From the NCBI GenBank assembly GCA_016284235.1, contig JAEEOK010000121.1:1-51622 (forward strand): a stretch of DNA of 51,622 nucleotides, in the 5' to 3' direction. The position numbers were made by a program, and so were the translations under genes. The notes beneath the pieces are model-generated. The model was not told the origin of the DNA. It did no database searches and worked only from the letters and a program-made list of their open reading frames with translations. The stretch comes from Succinivibrionaceae bacterium. GTDB taxonomy: Bacteria > Pseudomonadota > Gammaproteobacteria > Enterobacterales > Succinivibrionaceae. Shown piece by piece: positions 25,145-34,344 of the stretch. Within the stretch, counting starts at the first letter, position 1; every line of letters begins with the position of its first letter.

Positions 25145-27445
25145 ATGGAACAGAAAGGAAAAAATTCATACTTAAAAGGAGCGGCGGGATATGATCCTGA
25201 TGTCGCCATAAAAGAAGCTCAGGAGCGAATAGATGCAGAAACCGGCAGAGTAAGTTTTTTCAGGCGTCCGATCTTTATAATCTGCGTTCTGGCACTTTTA
25301 GCGGCGGGAACCGTCGGCGGCATCTACTATCTTGATCAGGAAAACATAAAGCTGTCCGTTGCCAGATGCGACAATGCTCTTTCCGAAGGAGATCTCGGCA
25401 ATGAGGCAATAGAAAACTGTAAAATTGCCTCCGCCGAGGGTAACATGCGTGCCACCGCGGGACTTGCGGCGCTGTACGTATCAAAAGGAAGAAATGATCT
25501 TGCATATCCTTATCTCAAGGAATGCTCCAACCATAACAATGAAAACTGCCAGTACCTGCTTTCAAATATTTTCCGCGACGGCATCAGCGGAATAATGGAA
25601 CCCAACACCCTGCTGGCCTCGCAGCTTCTTGAGAAGGCGGCGGCCAACGGCTCATCCATTGCAACATACACGCTTTACAAGGCCTACAGCGAAGGAAGTA
25701 CAGTCTATCTGATAAAAAAGGACAGGGAAAAGGCCGTGCATTTTCTGCGCAGTGCCGCAGAAACCGGGCACCCGGCAGCTCTTTACATAATGAGCCAAAA
25801 CTACAGAACGGGAGAATACGGTTTTACCGAGGATTTTGACAAAAGTGTCCATTACCTGAAATTATCCGCAGATCGCGGATATCCGGAGGCTATAGGAAAA
25901 TATGCTCTCCATATGCTGGAAACAGACAGATATGATGAAGCAACAGAATATCTCAAAAGGGGGGAAAAAATTAATGAACCCCTGAGCTGCACTCTGATCG
26001 CCCAGATGTACCGTGACGGCCGCATAGAACTGGACGGGGATGAATATGAGAAAATTGAACGAATAATACAGCTCTTCACCCTCGGTGCAGAAAAAGAAAA
26101 CCCGCTGGCAATAAGAAATCTTATCGAGATCTACCGCGAGACAGACGACTCGGAAAATTATCTTAAATGGATAAAAAAGGCTCTGGATCTTAATATGCCG
26201 GAAGCCTACGGATATATGGGCGAGGCGCTTGAGGACGAATACACAATAGCTCAGCCCCTTGCCCCTTCAGATCAGATTGACGAGACCATACACGAGATCC
26301 TGAAGGATCAGCCGAATCTGGAAGCAGCAATTCAATACTACCGGCGCGGTGCCGCCCAGCATGACAACAAGTCTTTCCACCACCTTATGAAGATACTCCA
26401 GAAACCGGAGTTCAAAAACAGGATCAACAACGAATTCTTCAGCCTTGCAAAAATTTTTGCAGAAGAAAATCCTGAATACGGACTTGAAATGCTGGCGTAC
26501 TGTCACAACAGGGGAATCGGCACACCGGTAAACGAGAAAGCGGCGCATGATCTTCTGGCACAGAAAATAAGCAGCTATGAGGACATAGCTCTGGCTTCAT
26601 CAGTAATCAGAAAACTGCTGACAGGAAAAGCACCGCAGGATCCTCCGGTCAGCAAAAATCCAAAGGCCGCCGGAAAATTTGCCACACTTCTGCTCGACAT
26701 TCAAAACGGTGGAAAAGAGGAATATTTTAAAATCTGGAAGGATATTCTTGATTCCAAAAATGCGGAGGATCATCAGGCGGTTTTAAATATCGTCAACGAC
26801 ATACCGGCTAAATACCAGAATGAAATGAGCGAAAATGACGACTACCTGTTTCTAAAACTGAAAACAAATATTCTCTACCAGAAAAACACCAGGGAATCCC
26901 TTGTAAAAATGAAGGAGATCGCGGATATGCTGCTGCTGCGCGAAAATCCGGATGCGGAAATGCTGTACGCCGGTCTTGCATACAGCGGCACTGTTTTCTT
27001 CAGTAAACCAGATTATGAAACCGCAGCCATGTGGTATGAAGAGGCAATGAAGCACATAGAAAAACCGGATCCTGCTATGCTTTTCAGAATGGGCAGCATC
27101 TATGCCGACAAGGCTGCTGAAAAAAATTATCCGAAAGGTCTGGATTACCTTAAAAAAGCCCTCCATGAGGAAAGGGATCTGGCACTTGATCTTATCATCA
27201 GCAGATACATTCTTGATAAAAATCAAAGCGGGCGAGAGGATCTTCTCACCCCTGCTGAAAAATACTACTACCTTAAGCTTGCTGAAATGATCGGACATCA
27301 GAACAAACAGACTGCAGCATTCATGGCAAAGTTAAAAAAGGAACTTAAGGAGGAGGAAATTCTGGAAACCGAGCAAAAGGTATATGAAGAAATGGTGCGA
27401 CGCAAAGCCATGGAAAACCAGAGAAAAACTTCAAATGAAGGCTAA
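25145..27445 (+). CDS. Membrane-anchored Sel1-like repeat protein
   Basis: A 766-residue protein with about 40 cytoplasmic residues, one transmembrane helix (PIFIICVLALLAAGTVGGIYYL, about residues 42-63) and a long periplasmic alpha-solenoid. Many SLR/TPR-type units are visible, with alternating A/G/Y positions, for example AASEGNMRATAGLAALYVSK, SAAETGHPAALYIMSQNYR and KLSADRGYPEAIGKYALHML. Such solenoids are protein-protein scaffolds. The last 50 residues are a highly charged coiled coil (KKELKEEEILETEQKVYEEM). AGAAAGG precedes the ATG. A strong terminator follows and is shared with the convergent DUF285 gene. No enzyme domain was seen, and the partner is unknown. Confidence 0.85.
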   Translation: MEQKGKNSYLKGAAGYDPDVAIKEAQERIDAETGRVSFFRRPIFIICVLALLAAGTVGGIYYLDQENIKLSVARCDNALSEGDLGNEAIENCKIASAEGNMRATAGLAALYVSKGRNDLAYPYLKECSNHNNENCQYLLSNIFRDGISGIMEPNTLLASQLLEKAAANGSSIATYTLYKAYSEGSTVYLIKKDREKAVHFLRSAAETGHPAALYIMSQNYRTGEYGFTEDFDKSVHYLKLSADRGYPEAIGKYALHMLETDRYDEATEYLKRGEKINEPLSCTLIAQMYRDGRIELDGDEYEKIERIIQLFTLGAEKENPLAIRNLIEIYRETDDSENYLKWIKKALDLNMPEAYGYMGEALEDEYTIAQPLAPSDQIDETIHEILKDQPNLEAAIQYYRRGAAQHDNKSFHHLMKILQKPEFKNRINNEFFSLAKIFAEENPEYGLEMLAYCHNRGIGTPVNEKAAHDLLAQKISSYEDIALASSVIRKLLTGKAPQDPPVSKNPKAAGKFATLLLDIQNGGKEEYFKIWKDILDSKNAEDHQAVLNIVNDIPAKYQNEMSENDDYLFLKLKTNILYQKNTRESLVKMKEIADMLLLRENPDAEMLYAGLAYSGTVFFSKPDYETAAMWYEEAMKHIEKPDPAMLFRMGSIYADKAAEKNYPKGLDYLKKALHEERDLALDLIISRYILDKNQSGREDLLTPAEKYYYLKLAEMIGHQNKQTAAFMAKLKKELKEEEILETEQKVYEEMVRRKAMENQRKTSNEG

Positions 27446-27477
27446 GCCTCCCGATAAACAACTATCATTCAACAAGG

Positions 27478-27508
27478 AAAAAAGCGACCCTCCCGGTCGC
27501 TTTTTTTT
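27478..27508. terminator. Bidirectional Rho-independent terminator
   Basis: GCGACC (27484-27489) and GGTCGC (27495-27500) form a 6-bp GC stem with a 5-base loop, flanked by an A-run on the left and eight Ts on the right. It can stop both the Sel1-repeat gene (plus) and the DUF285 gene (minus), which converge here. Confidence 0.9.
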
Positions 27509-27526
27509 ACAAAGAAAGCTTAAGCA

Positions 27527-29245
27527 TTAGCCCTGCATATCAAACCACCATCTGCAGTTATCACGGGAAAATGATACAGCTCCGGATAAAAAATCGCTGG
27601 AATAATCTATTTCCCACCCGTTCATATCCTGATTATAGGAAACGGCTCCCAGAAACATACGATCGGTATTTGGCCGATGGCAACTTTCATCACTGAGTTC
27701 GATTTCACAGCGGAAATGCCAGTTCGATAAACTCTGGTTGAAGGCAAATGCATCCCTGAACATTTCTTCAAAATTATCTACCTCCTCCACATTCCATGCT
27801 CCTACCGGCTGGTTAAAACTGGCGGCACCGCGAAACATACCGTGCATATCAGCAACCATTGAAACATTCCATTTCTCCAGAGACTGATTGAATTTTTCTG
27901 CGTTACAAAACATTTCAGACATGTTGAAAACACTTGAAACATTCCATTTCTCAAGCGGCTGATTGAAACTTTTTGCATTCAAAAACAATCCTTCCATATA
28001 TCTAACCTGGGAAACATTCCATTTTTCAAGCGGCTGATTAAAATTTCCTGCATTCTGAAACATTCTTGACAAATCTGTTACTCTGGAAACATCCCATTTC
28101 TCAATGGATTGATTAAAATTTTCAGCATCATGAAACATATGGGACATATTGGTTACTCCGGAGACATCCCAATTTTCCAAAGAGTGATTGAAACTTGTTG
28201 CTCCACTAAACATTCCTGACATTCCGGTAACTCTGGATACATTCCATTTCTCCAGCGGCTGGTTAAAATTTTTAGCTAAACAGAACATCCTTGTCATATC
28301 TGTTACTTTTGAAACGTCCCATTTTTCAAGCGCCTGATTGAAATTTTCCGCATAAAAAAACATTTCTGACATGTCAGTGACTCCGGATACATTCCACTTT
28401 TCCAGCGGCTGATTGAAGTTATAAACCTCGTAAAACATCTCTTTCATCTTTCTAACTTTAGAAACATCCCATTTCTCCAGAGGCTGATTGAAACAGAATG
28501 CTCTACAGAACATTAACGACATATTGGTAACTTTGGAAACATTCCATTTTTCAAGCGGCTTGTTGAAGTTTTTAGCCCCGTAAAACATTCCTTTCATGTT
28601 AATAACACTGGAAACATCCCACTTTTCAAGAGGATGATTGAAACTTTCTGCGCCATTAAACATATCCACCATACTTCTAACCCTGGATACATTCCACTCT
28701 CCAACGGCTCTGTCAAATGCTCGTGCTCCATAAAACATTTTTGCCATATTTATCACATGAGATGTATCCCAGCAGCTGATATCCCCGTTAAAATCCGGAC
28801 AATTGGCAAACATGAATGACATATCTGTCACTGATTCAGTTTTCATTTCCTCCGGACAACCGATCTCCTTCACTCCGCTACCTTCAAACATAGAACTCAT
28901 GTCTGTCACTGAAGATTCATTTTTCACACTTACATATTCAAGATTTCTGATCCCTTCAAAAGCAAAACTGAGAGATGTAACTGCAGAGGTAAAAATAATT
29001 TTAAAATCAAGTCTTCGAATTCTCTCACTGGAATAAAAACTGTCAGCCCGAAGAAATGGATTGGCATGATTGCGAAAATTCTCCCATTCAGATAATTTTT
29101 CTCCATGCCCGCGTTTTCTCGTGAATTCATAATTTATTGTCAGTGTATCAAGATCACTTGTCAGAATTCTATTAATCAGTTCTATGTTAATATCTTCTGG
29201 AGAATTAAGAATCGGATTGCGATCAGCAGAAAATTCAGCATCCAT
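27527..29245 (-). CDS. BspA-like DUF285 (MF-repeat) protein without signal peptide
   Basis: About 572 residues. Roughly residues 20-150 form an N-terminal domain (DTLTINYEF, RRLDFKIIFTSAVTSLSFAF). About 15 tandem 25-residue units follow, with the consensus FNQPLEKWDVSKVTDMSxMF. This is the BspA/DUF285 repeat (PF03382-type), an LRR-like solenoid found in gut and oral bacteria and mycoplasmas. A divergent 60-residue tail (SYNQDMNGWEIDYSSDFL) closes it. No signal peptide, lipobox or membrane helix is present, so as written it is cytoplasmic. I start it at the ATG at 29245; a TTG two codons upstream is the alternative. The N-terminal domain resembles that of the LRR membrane protein at 32310. Confidence 0.85.
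   Translation of the reverse strand: MDAEFSADRNPILNSPEDINIELINRILTSDLDTLTINYEFTRKRGHGEKLSEWENFRNHANPFLRADSFYSSERIRRLDFKIIFTSAVTSLSFAFEGIRNLEYVSVKNESSVTDMSSMFEGSGVKEIGCPEEMKTESVTDMSFMFANCPDFNGDISCWDTSHVINMAKMFYGARAFDRAVGEWNVSRVRSMVDMFNGAESFNHPLEKWDVSSVINMKGMFYGAKNFNKPLEKWNVSKVTNMSLMFCRAFCFNQPLEKWDVSKVRKMKEMFYEVYNFNQPLEKWNVSGVTDMSEMFFYAENFNQALEKWDVSKVTDMTRMFCLAKNFNQPLEKWNVSRVTGMSGMFSGATSFNHSLENWDVSGVTNMSHMFHDAENFNQSIEKWDVSRVTDLSRMFQNAGNFNQPLEKWNVSQVRYMEGLFLNAKSFNQPLEKWNVSSVFNMSEMFCNAEKFNQSLEKWNVSMVADMHGMFRGAASFNQPVGAWNVEEVDNFEEMFRDAFAFNQSLSNWHFRCEIELSDESCHRPNTDRMFLGAVSYNQDMNGWEIDYSSDFLSGAVSFSRDNCRWWFDMQG
27716..28792 (-). repeat. About 15 tandem 75-bp DUF285 repeats
   Basis: Seventy-five-base units encode FNxxLEKW(N/D)VSxVxxMxxMFxxAxx. 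Units ending KWN and KWD alternate through much of the array, as if pairs (150 bp) had been the unit of duplication. The first and last units are the most diverged. Confidence 0.85.
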
Positions 29246-29943
29246 AAACAAGGCCCCGTATATGAAATGTAATTAAATATGTGTCATATGGTTAGCATAA
29301 TTGGAAACATTTTTATCCTGCACCAAAAATATCATAAAAGATAAAATACACATCATTTGTAAAAAAAGCAATTTGACTAACAAGACAATATCAAACACCT
29401 ACATCAAAATATTTCCCCAAAAAAAATTATTAAACAGGAAAACGATACAATGAATACTGATTGAAGTTAGAACTTTATGTACAATCTGAACAGCAAAAAA
29501 CTGTTTCAGCGACAGTCCATTGCCAAACTGTTGCTTTCCTCAACCAGCTTACAGCACCGTGATCAATTACAGGCACGAAATGCAAGCAGTGACTTTTTAG
29601 CCGCAGCGGGATACATACTTTCGGCATATCTGCACATGGCTGTATTCATCGGTTAACCGAATCTGTAAAATTTTCTGCTACACCACGAATACTCTGTACA
29701 AGACAGGCTAAACCACAAATGACACCTCTGAAAACCTTAAAATAACGATAACATCAAGATTTAGAAACAGTTCAATGTCAACAACGGGATGTTGAGTTGT
29801 ATAATGATGGATAGAACGGACGTCCGGTGCTATCTTCCGGAAAACTTACCAGAGTAGATCCATACTATTCCCGAACAGAGCCAATAAATTGACTGAAGTT
29901 CTCTTTAGAGGCACTGAAGCAATCATTGAAAAAGGATATACTT
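29246..29943. other. Divergent intergenic region between two repeat-protein genes
   Basis: Nearly 700 AT-rich bases separate the DUF285 gene (minus) from the tandem-repeat protein gene (plus). I found no gene. A TATAAT at 29800-29805 could be the -10 box of the plus-strand gene, but its -35 match is poor. Its length suggests a regulatory role for the pair. Confidence 0.4.
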
Positions 29944-32298
29944 ATGCAGAAGAAAACCTGTGCTCTGATCACTGTGATACTATCTTCATTCCTTTGTAAT
30001 AATCCAGCCTCTGCTCAAACGAACGGCGATCAGCCATTTGTAACACCATCACAGGAACCTGCATTGCCTCAAACCTACATTAACAATTCAAATAAAATCC
30101 TGTCTACATACATGCCTTCAGCAATTGAATCAACGGGAACCTCAGCAGAGACAATAACGAACACAAGTGATGACACTCCCGTCAACAGTAATATAAATGT
30201 TACAGATGAATCCGTAAAACAGGAAAAATTGCAGGGTTCACAGCAGAATTCCAATATGCAGGATATCCAATCAAAAACCGGTAACCAAAATATTGAAACA
30301 TCCGAATCGGCGGAAATAAATAAAACAGACGAGGTTTCAAGCAAAACAGAAATAAACATTAATTCAGAGAAGAATTATTCAAAATCTGCCACATATGATA
30401 AAAATCAATCAGACACAAAAACTGAACAGGATCCTGAATCAAAGAAGCAGGAAACTAAACCTGATTCAAAGACCGAACCTGCATCCGACAGCCAGACTGT
30501 CGAAAAATCAGAGCAGAAACCGGAATCAAAAGAACAGGAAACAAATTCTGATTCAAAGACCGAACCTGCATCCGACAGCCAGACTGTCGAAAAATCAGAG
30601 CAGAAACCGGAATCAAAAGAACAGGAAACAAATTCTGATTCAAAAACCGAATCTGCATCCGACAGCCAGACTGTTGAAAAATCAGAGCAGAAACCGGAAT
30701 CAAAAGAACAGGAAACTAAACCTGATTCAAAAACCGAACATGCATCCGACAGCCAGACTGTTGAAAAACCAGAACAGAAACCGGAATCAAAAGAACAGGA
30801 AACAAAGCCTGATTCAAAAACCGAACACACATCCGACAGCCAGACTGTTGAAAAATCAGAACAGAAACCGGAATCAAAAGGACAGGAAACAAATTCTGAT
30901 TCAAAAACCGAATCTGCATCCGACAGCCAGACTGTTGAAAAATCAGAGCAGAAACCGGAATCAAAAGAACAGGAAACTAAACCTGATTCAAAAACCGAAC
31001 ATGCATCCGACAGCCAGACTGTTGAAAAATCAGAACAGAAACCGGAATCAAAAGAACAGGAAACTAAACCTGATTCAAAAACCGAACATGCATCCGACAG
31101 CCAGACTGTTGAAAAACCAGAGCAGAAAACGGAATCAAAAGAACAGGAAACAAAGCCTGATTTAAAAACCGAACCTGCATCCGACAGCCAGACTGTTGAA
31201 AAACCGGAACAGAAAACGGAATCCAAAGAACAGGAAACAAAGCCTGATTTAAAAACCGAACCTGCATCCGACAGCCAGACTGTTGAAAAACCGGAACAGA
31301 AAACGGAATCCAAAGAACAGGAAACAAAGGCTGATTCAAAAACTGAAACGACATCCGACAACCAGACTGTTGAAAAACCGGAACAGAACACCGACAGTTC
31401 TAAAAAAGACAGCTCTACTGATGAAATCTGGGGTGACGACAGAGATAAAATCAATCTGAACAAAAACAATGACGACGAGCATGAATCTGATGAAGTCTCA
31501 CAGGAAGACATGGACATTGTCAATGCGATAATGGAGAACTACACAAAAATCAAAAACGGTTCACCGAACAATGAGGAGCTGTTCTACGCCAATATGTTAA
31601 ACGGCAGACAGGAAATAAGTGCCGAAGGATACAGATGTCCGGACAGGCAGTATCATGTTGATCTGGTAACAGCAGTTACAGCTCTTAAACTTACGGCAAT
31701 AGGTCAGAAAAAGGATGATCTCCTGACTGCAAAATATTACAAAAATAAATCCGGTAAAACCTGGACTGTAGTCTTCTACAAAAATGAAAAACCTGAATAT
31801 GTTATCCTGCATTTCAGACCTGTATCGAATAACAGATACATCAAACAGTATAAATTCAGCCAGGAATTCAGCAATTATACCCACAGTTTTGCCGGACATG
31901 TCGGCACAAACACTATGACAGAGGAAACACTGGCCGGGCATCTTGAAAAACTGCCGCCGGTGGAGGATCTTGACAGATACAGCATTCAGCTGAAGCACTG
32001 GCTTATAATTACCGAGGATATGTATATTCTCAAACCGCAGGAAAACAGCTTCAACCGTAAAAAGAGAAGATTTGTAGAACCTATCAATCCGCTGTCAGTT
32101 TCATCAAGCGCACGTAATACGATAGAATCTCTAATCAAAAATTTTGACTTTAACACCAATGCTACTGTTGTTCTGATAGATCGTGCAAAAAACAACAGTT
32201 ATCTCATCAACGATGATCGAGACGGTCTGTTCCATTATCTGGATGAAGACGGCAACGAAACCAAGCAGCATCTTAATTTATGCTACGAGGATATGTAA
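29944..32298 (+). CDS. Secreted protein with eleven 29-residue repeats and a novel C-terminal domain
   Basis: About 784 residues. It has a signal peptide (MQKKTCALITVILSSFLCNN, cleavage near PASAQ), then 140 residues rich in Ser/Thr/Asn/Gln, then eleven tandem 29-residue repeats (PESKEQETKPDSKTE, xASDSQTVEKxEQK). A short acidic linker leads to a globular C-terminal domain of about 260 residues from QEDMDIVNAIMENY to the end. The repeats are highly charged, proline-containing and presumably extended, so they act as a spacer. The C-terminal domain resembles that of the next gene product. I start at ATG 29944 (AAGGA eight bases upstream) rather than the in-frame TTG at 29926. It lies 11 bases before the LRR gene, so they form an operon. 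Its function is unknown. Confidence 0.8.
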   Translation: MQKKTCALITVILSSFLCNNPASAQTNGDQPFVTPSQEPALPQTYINNSNKILSTYMPSAIESTGTSAETITNTSDDTPVNSNINVTDESVKQEKLQGSQQNSNMQDIQSKTGNQNIETSESAEINKTDEVSSKTEININSEKNYSKSATYDKNQSDTKTEQDPESKKQETKPDSKTEPASDSQTVEKSEQKPESKEQETNSDSKTEPASDSQTVEKSEQKPESKEQETNSDSKTESASDSQTVEKSEQKPESKEQETKPDSKTEHASDSQTVEKPEQKPESKEQETKPDSKTEHTSDSQTVEKSEQKPESKGQETNSDSKTESASDSQTVEKSEQKPESKEQETKPDSKTEHASDSQTVEKSEQKPESKEQETKPDSKTEHASDSQTVEKPEQKTESKEQETKPDLKTEPASDSQTVEKPEQKTESKEQETKPDLKTEPASDSQTVEKPEQKTESKEQETKADSKTETTSDNQTVEKPEQNTDSSKKDSSTDEIWGDDRDKINLNKNNDDEHESDEVSQEDMDIVNAIMENYTKIKNGSPNNEELFYANMLNGRQEISAEGYRCPDRQYHVDLVTAVTALKLTAIGQKKDDLLTAKYYKNKSGKTWTVVFYKNEKPEYVILHFRPVSNNRYIKQYKFSQEFSNYTHSFAGHVGTNTMTEETLAGHLEKLPPVEDLDRYSIQLKHWLIITEDMYILKPQENSFNRKKRRFVEPINPLSVSSSARNTIESLIKNFDFNTNATVVLIDRAKNNSYLINDDRDGLFHYLDEDGNETKQHLNLCYEDM
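30433..31389 (+). repeat. Eleven tandem 87-bp coding repeats
   Basis: Eleven consecutive 87-base units without spacers make 957 bases exactly. Units 2-8 differ at a few positions (KPDSK/NSDSK, TEP/TES/TEH, KSEQK/KPEQK), and units 9 and 10 are almost identical. All variation preserves the frame. Such near-identical coding repeats expand and contract by slippage or recombination. A long antisense frame across the array is a by-product. Confidence 0.95.
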
Positions 32299-32309
32299 GG
32301 AGGAAAGAT

Positions 32310-34115
32310 ATGGAGGATTTAACAAAAAAGATCATCGAACTGACCCAGCCCGCCGACATAAACAAACTCCAGGAGGCTATCAGAGAAAATAACATTAGAA
32401 AGCTTGTCATAAACTATCAATATGACACCACGCCGTGCGAAGCCGACTACTTCAACCGGATAAATGAAGACGGAACAGTATCGGACTGCGAGAACCCCGA
32501 AATTATTCCATTTAACAGTCCGTTTGCGGGAATAAAACTTTCTGCCGTAGACTTCAATATAGAAATAGGACCGAAGTGCACCAGTCTGAGAGGACTGTTT
32601 GCAGATCAGAAAAAACTGAAAAAAGTTAAAGCAGTTTTAAACACTGAGCATGTAAAAAATTTCAACTATATGTTCAGCGACTGTTTTCATCTTACTGAAG
32701 TGAACCGTATAAACATGACTGAAGCCAGAAGCTGCGTCGGTATGTTCAGCGGATGTCACCGCATAGAAAACATCGAAATTGCAGGCGGTGACAGCGTGGA
32801 GAACTGCTCCGGCATGTTCGAGTACTGCTATCAGCTGCAGAAGGGTCCTGAAATTCTTTTTCCCAACTGCAAAATAGCATCAAGCCTTTTCGACAGCTGC
32901 TTTAATCTTAAAAAGGTCCCTGTTTACTTCTTCCCAGAGGTTCAGGACTGTGCCTGCATGTTTCAGGACTGCATAAGACTTCGAAATGTTCCTAATATAC
33001 ACATTCCCAAAAACATTAATTTCATCCAGATGTTCGCAAACTGCCGCTCTCTGCTTAATGTTCCGACATTCATCTACGCCAGGGGAAGAAACAATACCAC
33101 AATTCTGCTTCTTTGCTGCTTTGACGGATGCTATTCCCTGGAAAAAGCAGATATAAGATTTCTTCTGAGAAACTGTCCCGACTCTCTTCTATCCTGGCAG
33201 GATGCAGTGCTTGGCAACGATGAAATGAAAAAAGCCATAGCCAATCTGAAAAAAAATCATAAACACACAAATCATCACTGGCTGAGCAACATCGTAATAT
33301 TCACCATTCTTCTCTGTACAACAGCAGTACTGTCCATGAAGTACTGGCACAGCAGCACTCCCGCCCCTGAAAAACCATCCGGAGAAAATGCTGTTATAGA
33401 CAGCGGCGTGATCAGCAAAAAAGAAGCGAAGATGAACGCTGCAATGAAGGATGTAAAGGAAATTATAGAAAACTATACTACGCGCTGCCCGACAAGACAC
33501 ATAACATTTGAAAGATATACTGAAGACATTCTGCTCAAATCAGTAAATCAGATAGGTCTGTATCAGTCCAAAATCTACAAAATCGGAGATGAAAAGGAAG
33601 CTCAGAAGTACATTATTATAATTGCCAATAAAAACGCATCATATGTATCCGAACCGGTTCAGTTTGAACATGGCAAACACAGACTGACACTGATGAAACA
33701 GATTGATCTGCAGAGTGCCGACACCTCTATGCTCAATAATCCGGTCACACCGGAGGAATTCAGCAGCCTGGCGGATAAAATATCCTCAATTCAGCCAATA
33801 CTCAATGATACGGATATTTTTATTCTCGGATCTGATTTCAATTACACCCTGGCTCATTTCAAATATAAAAAAGTACCGGTGGATCTCAGCGACAAAATAT
33901 TCTACCAGTATGCAATTCCGATACTTCTCAGAGAAACAGATACCGGAAGATACCTGGTGCCGATGCCGCGAGACGGACACTATTATTATCTTGATCAGTA
34001 TAATCAGATCAGTGATGAAAGACTTCCGGGATGCTTTGAAATACCGCAGTCAGTATATGACGGTCTGGTTCACGGATTAACATACAGACAGGCAGAAGGA
34101 TTGACTATAGACTGA
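32310..34115 (+). CDS. BspA/LRR-type single-pass membrane protein
   Basis: About 601 residues in three parts. Residues 1-300 are a cytoplasmic solenoid of irregular Leu/Cys/Phe-rich LRR/DUF285-like units, with recurring MFSxC/MFxxCxxL (YMFSDCFHL, GMFSGCHRI, GMFEYCYQL, SLFDSCFNL, CMFQDCIRL). One transmembrane helix follows (NIVIFTILLCTTAVLSMKYW), preceded by basic residues and so oriented N-in. The last 230 residues should be a periplasmic domain (KEIIENYTTRCPTRHITFER ... RYLVPMPRDGHYYYLDQYNQ). Start ATG 32310 follows a GGAGG ribosome-binding site. The C-terminal domain aligns by eye with that of the upstream gene product, and the N-terminal domain with the DUF285 protein. Confidence 0.8.
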   Translation: MEDLTKKIIELTQPADINKLQEAIRENNIRKLVINYQYDTTPCEADYFNRINEDGTVSDCENPEIIPFNSPFAGIKLSAVDFNIEIGPKCTSLRGLFADQKKLKKVKAVLNTEHVKNFNYMFSDCFHLTEVNRINMTEARSCVGMFSGCHRIENIEIAGGDSVENCSGMFEYCYQLQKGPEILFPNCKIASSLFDSCFNLKKVPVYFFPEVQDCACMFQDCIRLRNVPNIHIPKNINFIQMFANCRSLLNVPTFIYARGRNNTTILLLCCFDGCYSLEKADIRFLLRNCPDSLLSWQDAVLGNDEMKKAIANLKKNHKHTNHHWLSNIVIFTILLCTTAVLSMKYWHSSTPAPEKPSGENAVIDSGVISKKEAKMNAAMKDVKEIIENYTTRCPTRHITFERYTEDILLKSVNQIGLYQSKIYKIGDEKEAQKYIIIIANKNASYVSEPVQFEHGKHRLTLMKQIDLQSADTSMLNNPVTPEEFSSLADKISSIQPILNDTDIFILGSDFNYTLAHFKYKKVPVDLSDKIFYQYAIPILLRETDTGRYLVPMPRDGHYYYLDQYNQISDERLPGCFEIPQSVYDGLVHGLTYRQAEGLTID

Positions 34116-34227
34116 CGTATACAGCAGATCGACATTCCTCACTTTTGCATACCGGTTTCATCTGTGCAGCTGACAAACCGGATACAGAGCGGTTAATAAA
34201 CCCGGACTGCATCTCGTCGTATTTGAT

Positions 34228-34256
34228 TTGCAATTTTTACAGTATGTATATATAAT
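34228..34256 (+). promoter_or_regulatory. Promoter of tRNA-Thr
   Basis: TTGCAA (34228-34233), a 17-base spacer and a perfect TATAAT (34251-34256) lie 12 bases before the first base of the tRNA. Confidence 0.85.
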
Positions 34257-34268
34257 CACTATCGGTTT

Positions 34269-34344
34269 GCTGCTATAGCTCAGTAGGTAGAGTAGCTGAT
34301 TCGTAATCAGTTGGTCGCAAGTTCGATTCTTGTTAGCAGCACCA
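34269..34344 (+). tRNA. tRNA-Thr (anticodon CGU)
   Basis: A complete 76-base cloverleaf. The acceptor stem is GCTGCTA/TAGCAGC, the D-stem GCTC/GAGT and the anticodon stem GCTGA/TCAGT. The loop TTCGTAA puts CGT at positions 34-36, reading the Thr codon ACG. The T-stem is GCAAG/CTTGT around TTCGATT. The discriminator A is followed by an encoded CCA. No tRNA gene follows it. The DNA downstream is rich in mobile-element remains. Confidence 0.95.

Noticed and set aside
27716-28792. Possible CRISPR or satellite repeat
   Set aside because: The 75-base periodicity is explained by 25-residue DUF285 units.
30433-31389. Possible CRISPR array
   Set aside because: Units are 87 bases, contiguous and without spacers, and they encode a continuous protein in frame.
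30405-31523. A 372-codon open frame antisense to the 87-bp repeats
   Set aside because: It is open only because each 87-base unit lacks stops in that frame. It has no start signal, and its composition is a mirror of the sense repeats.
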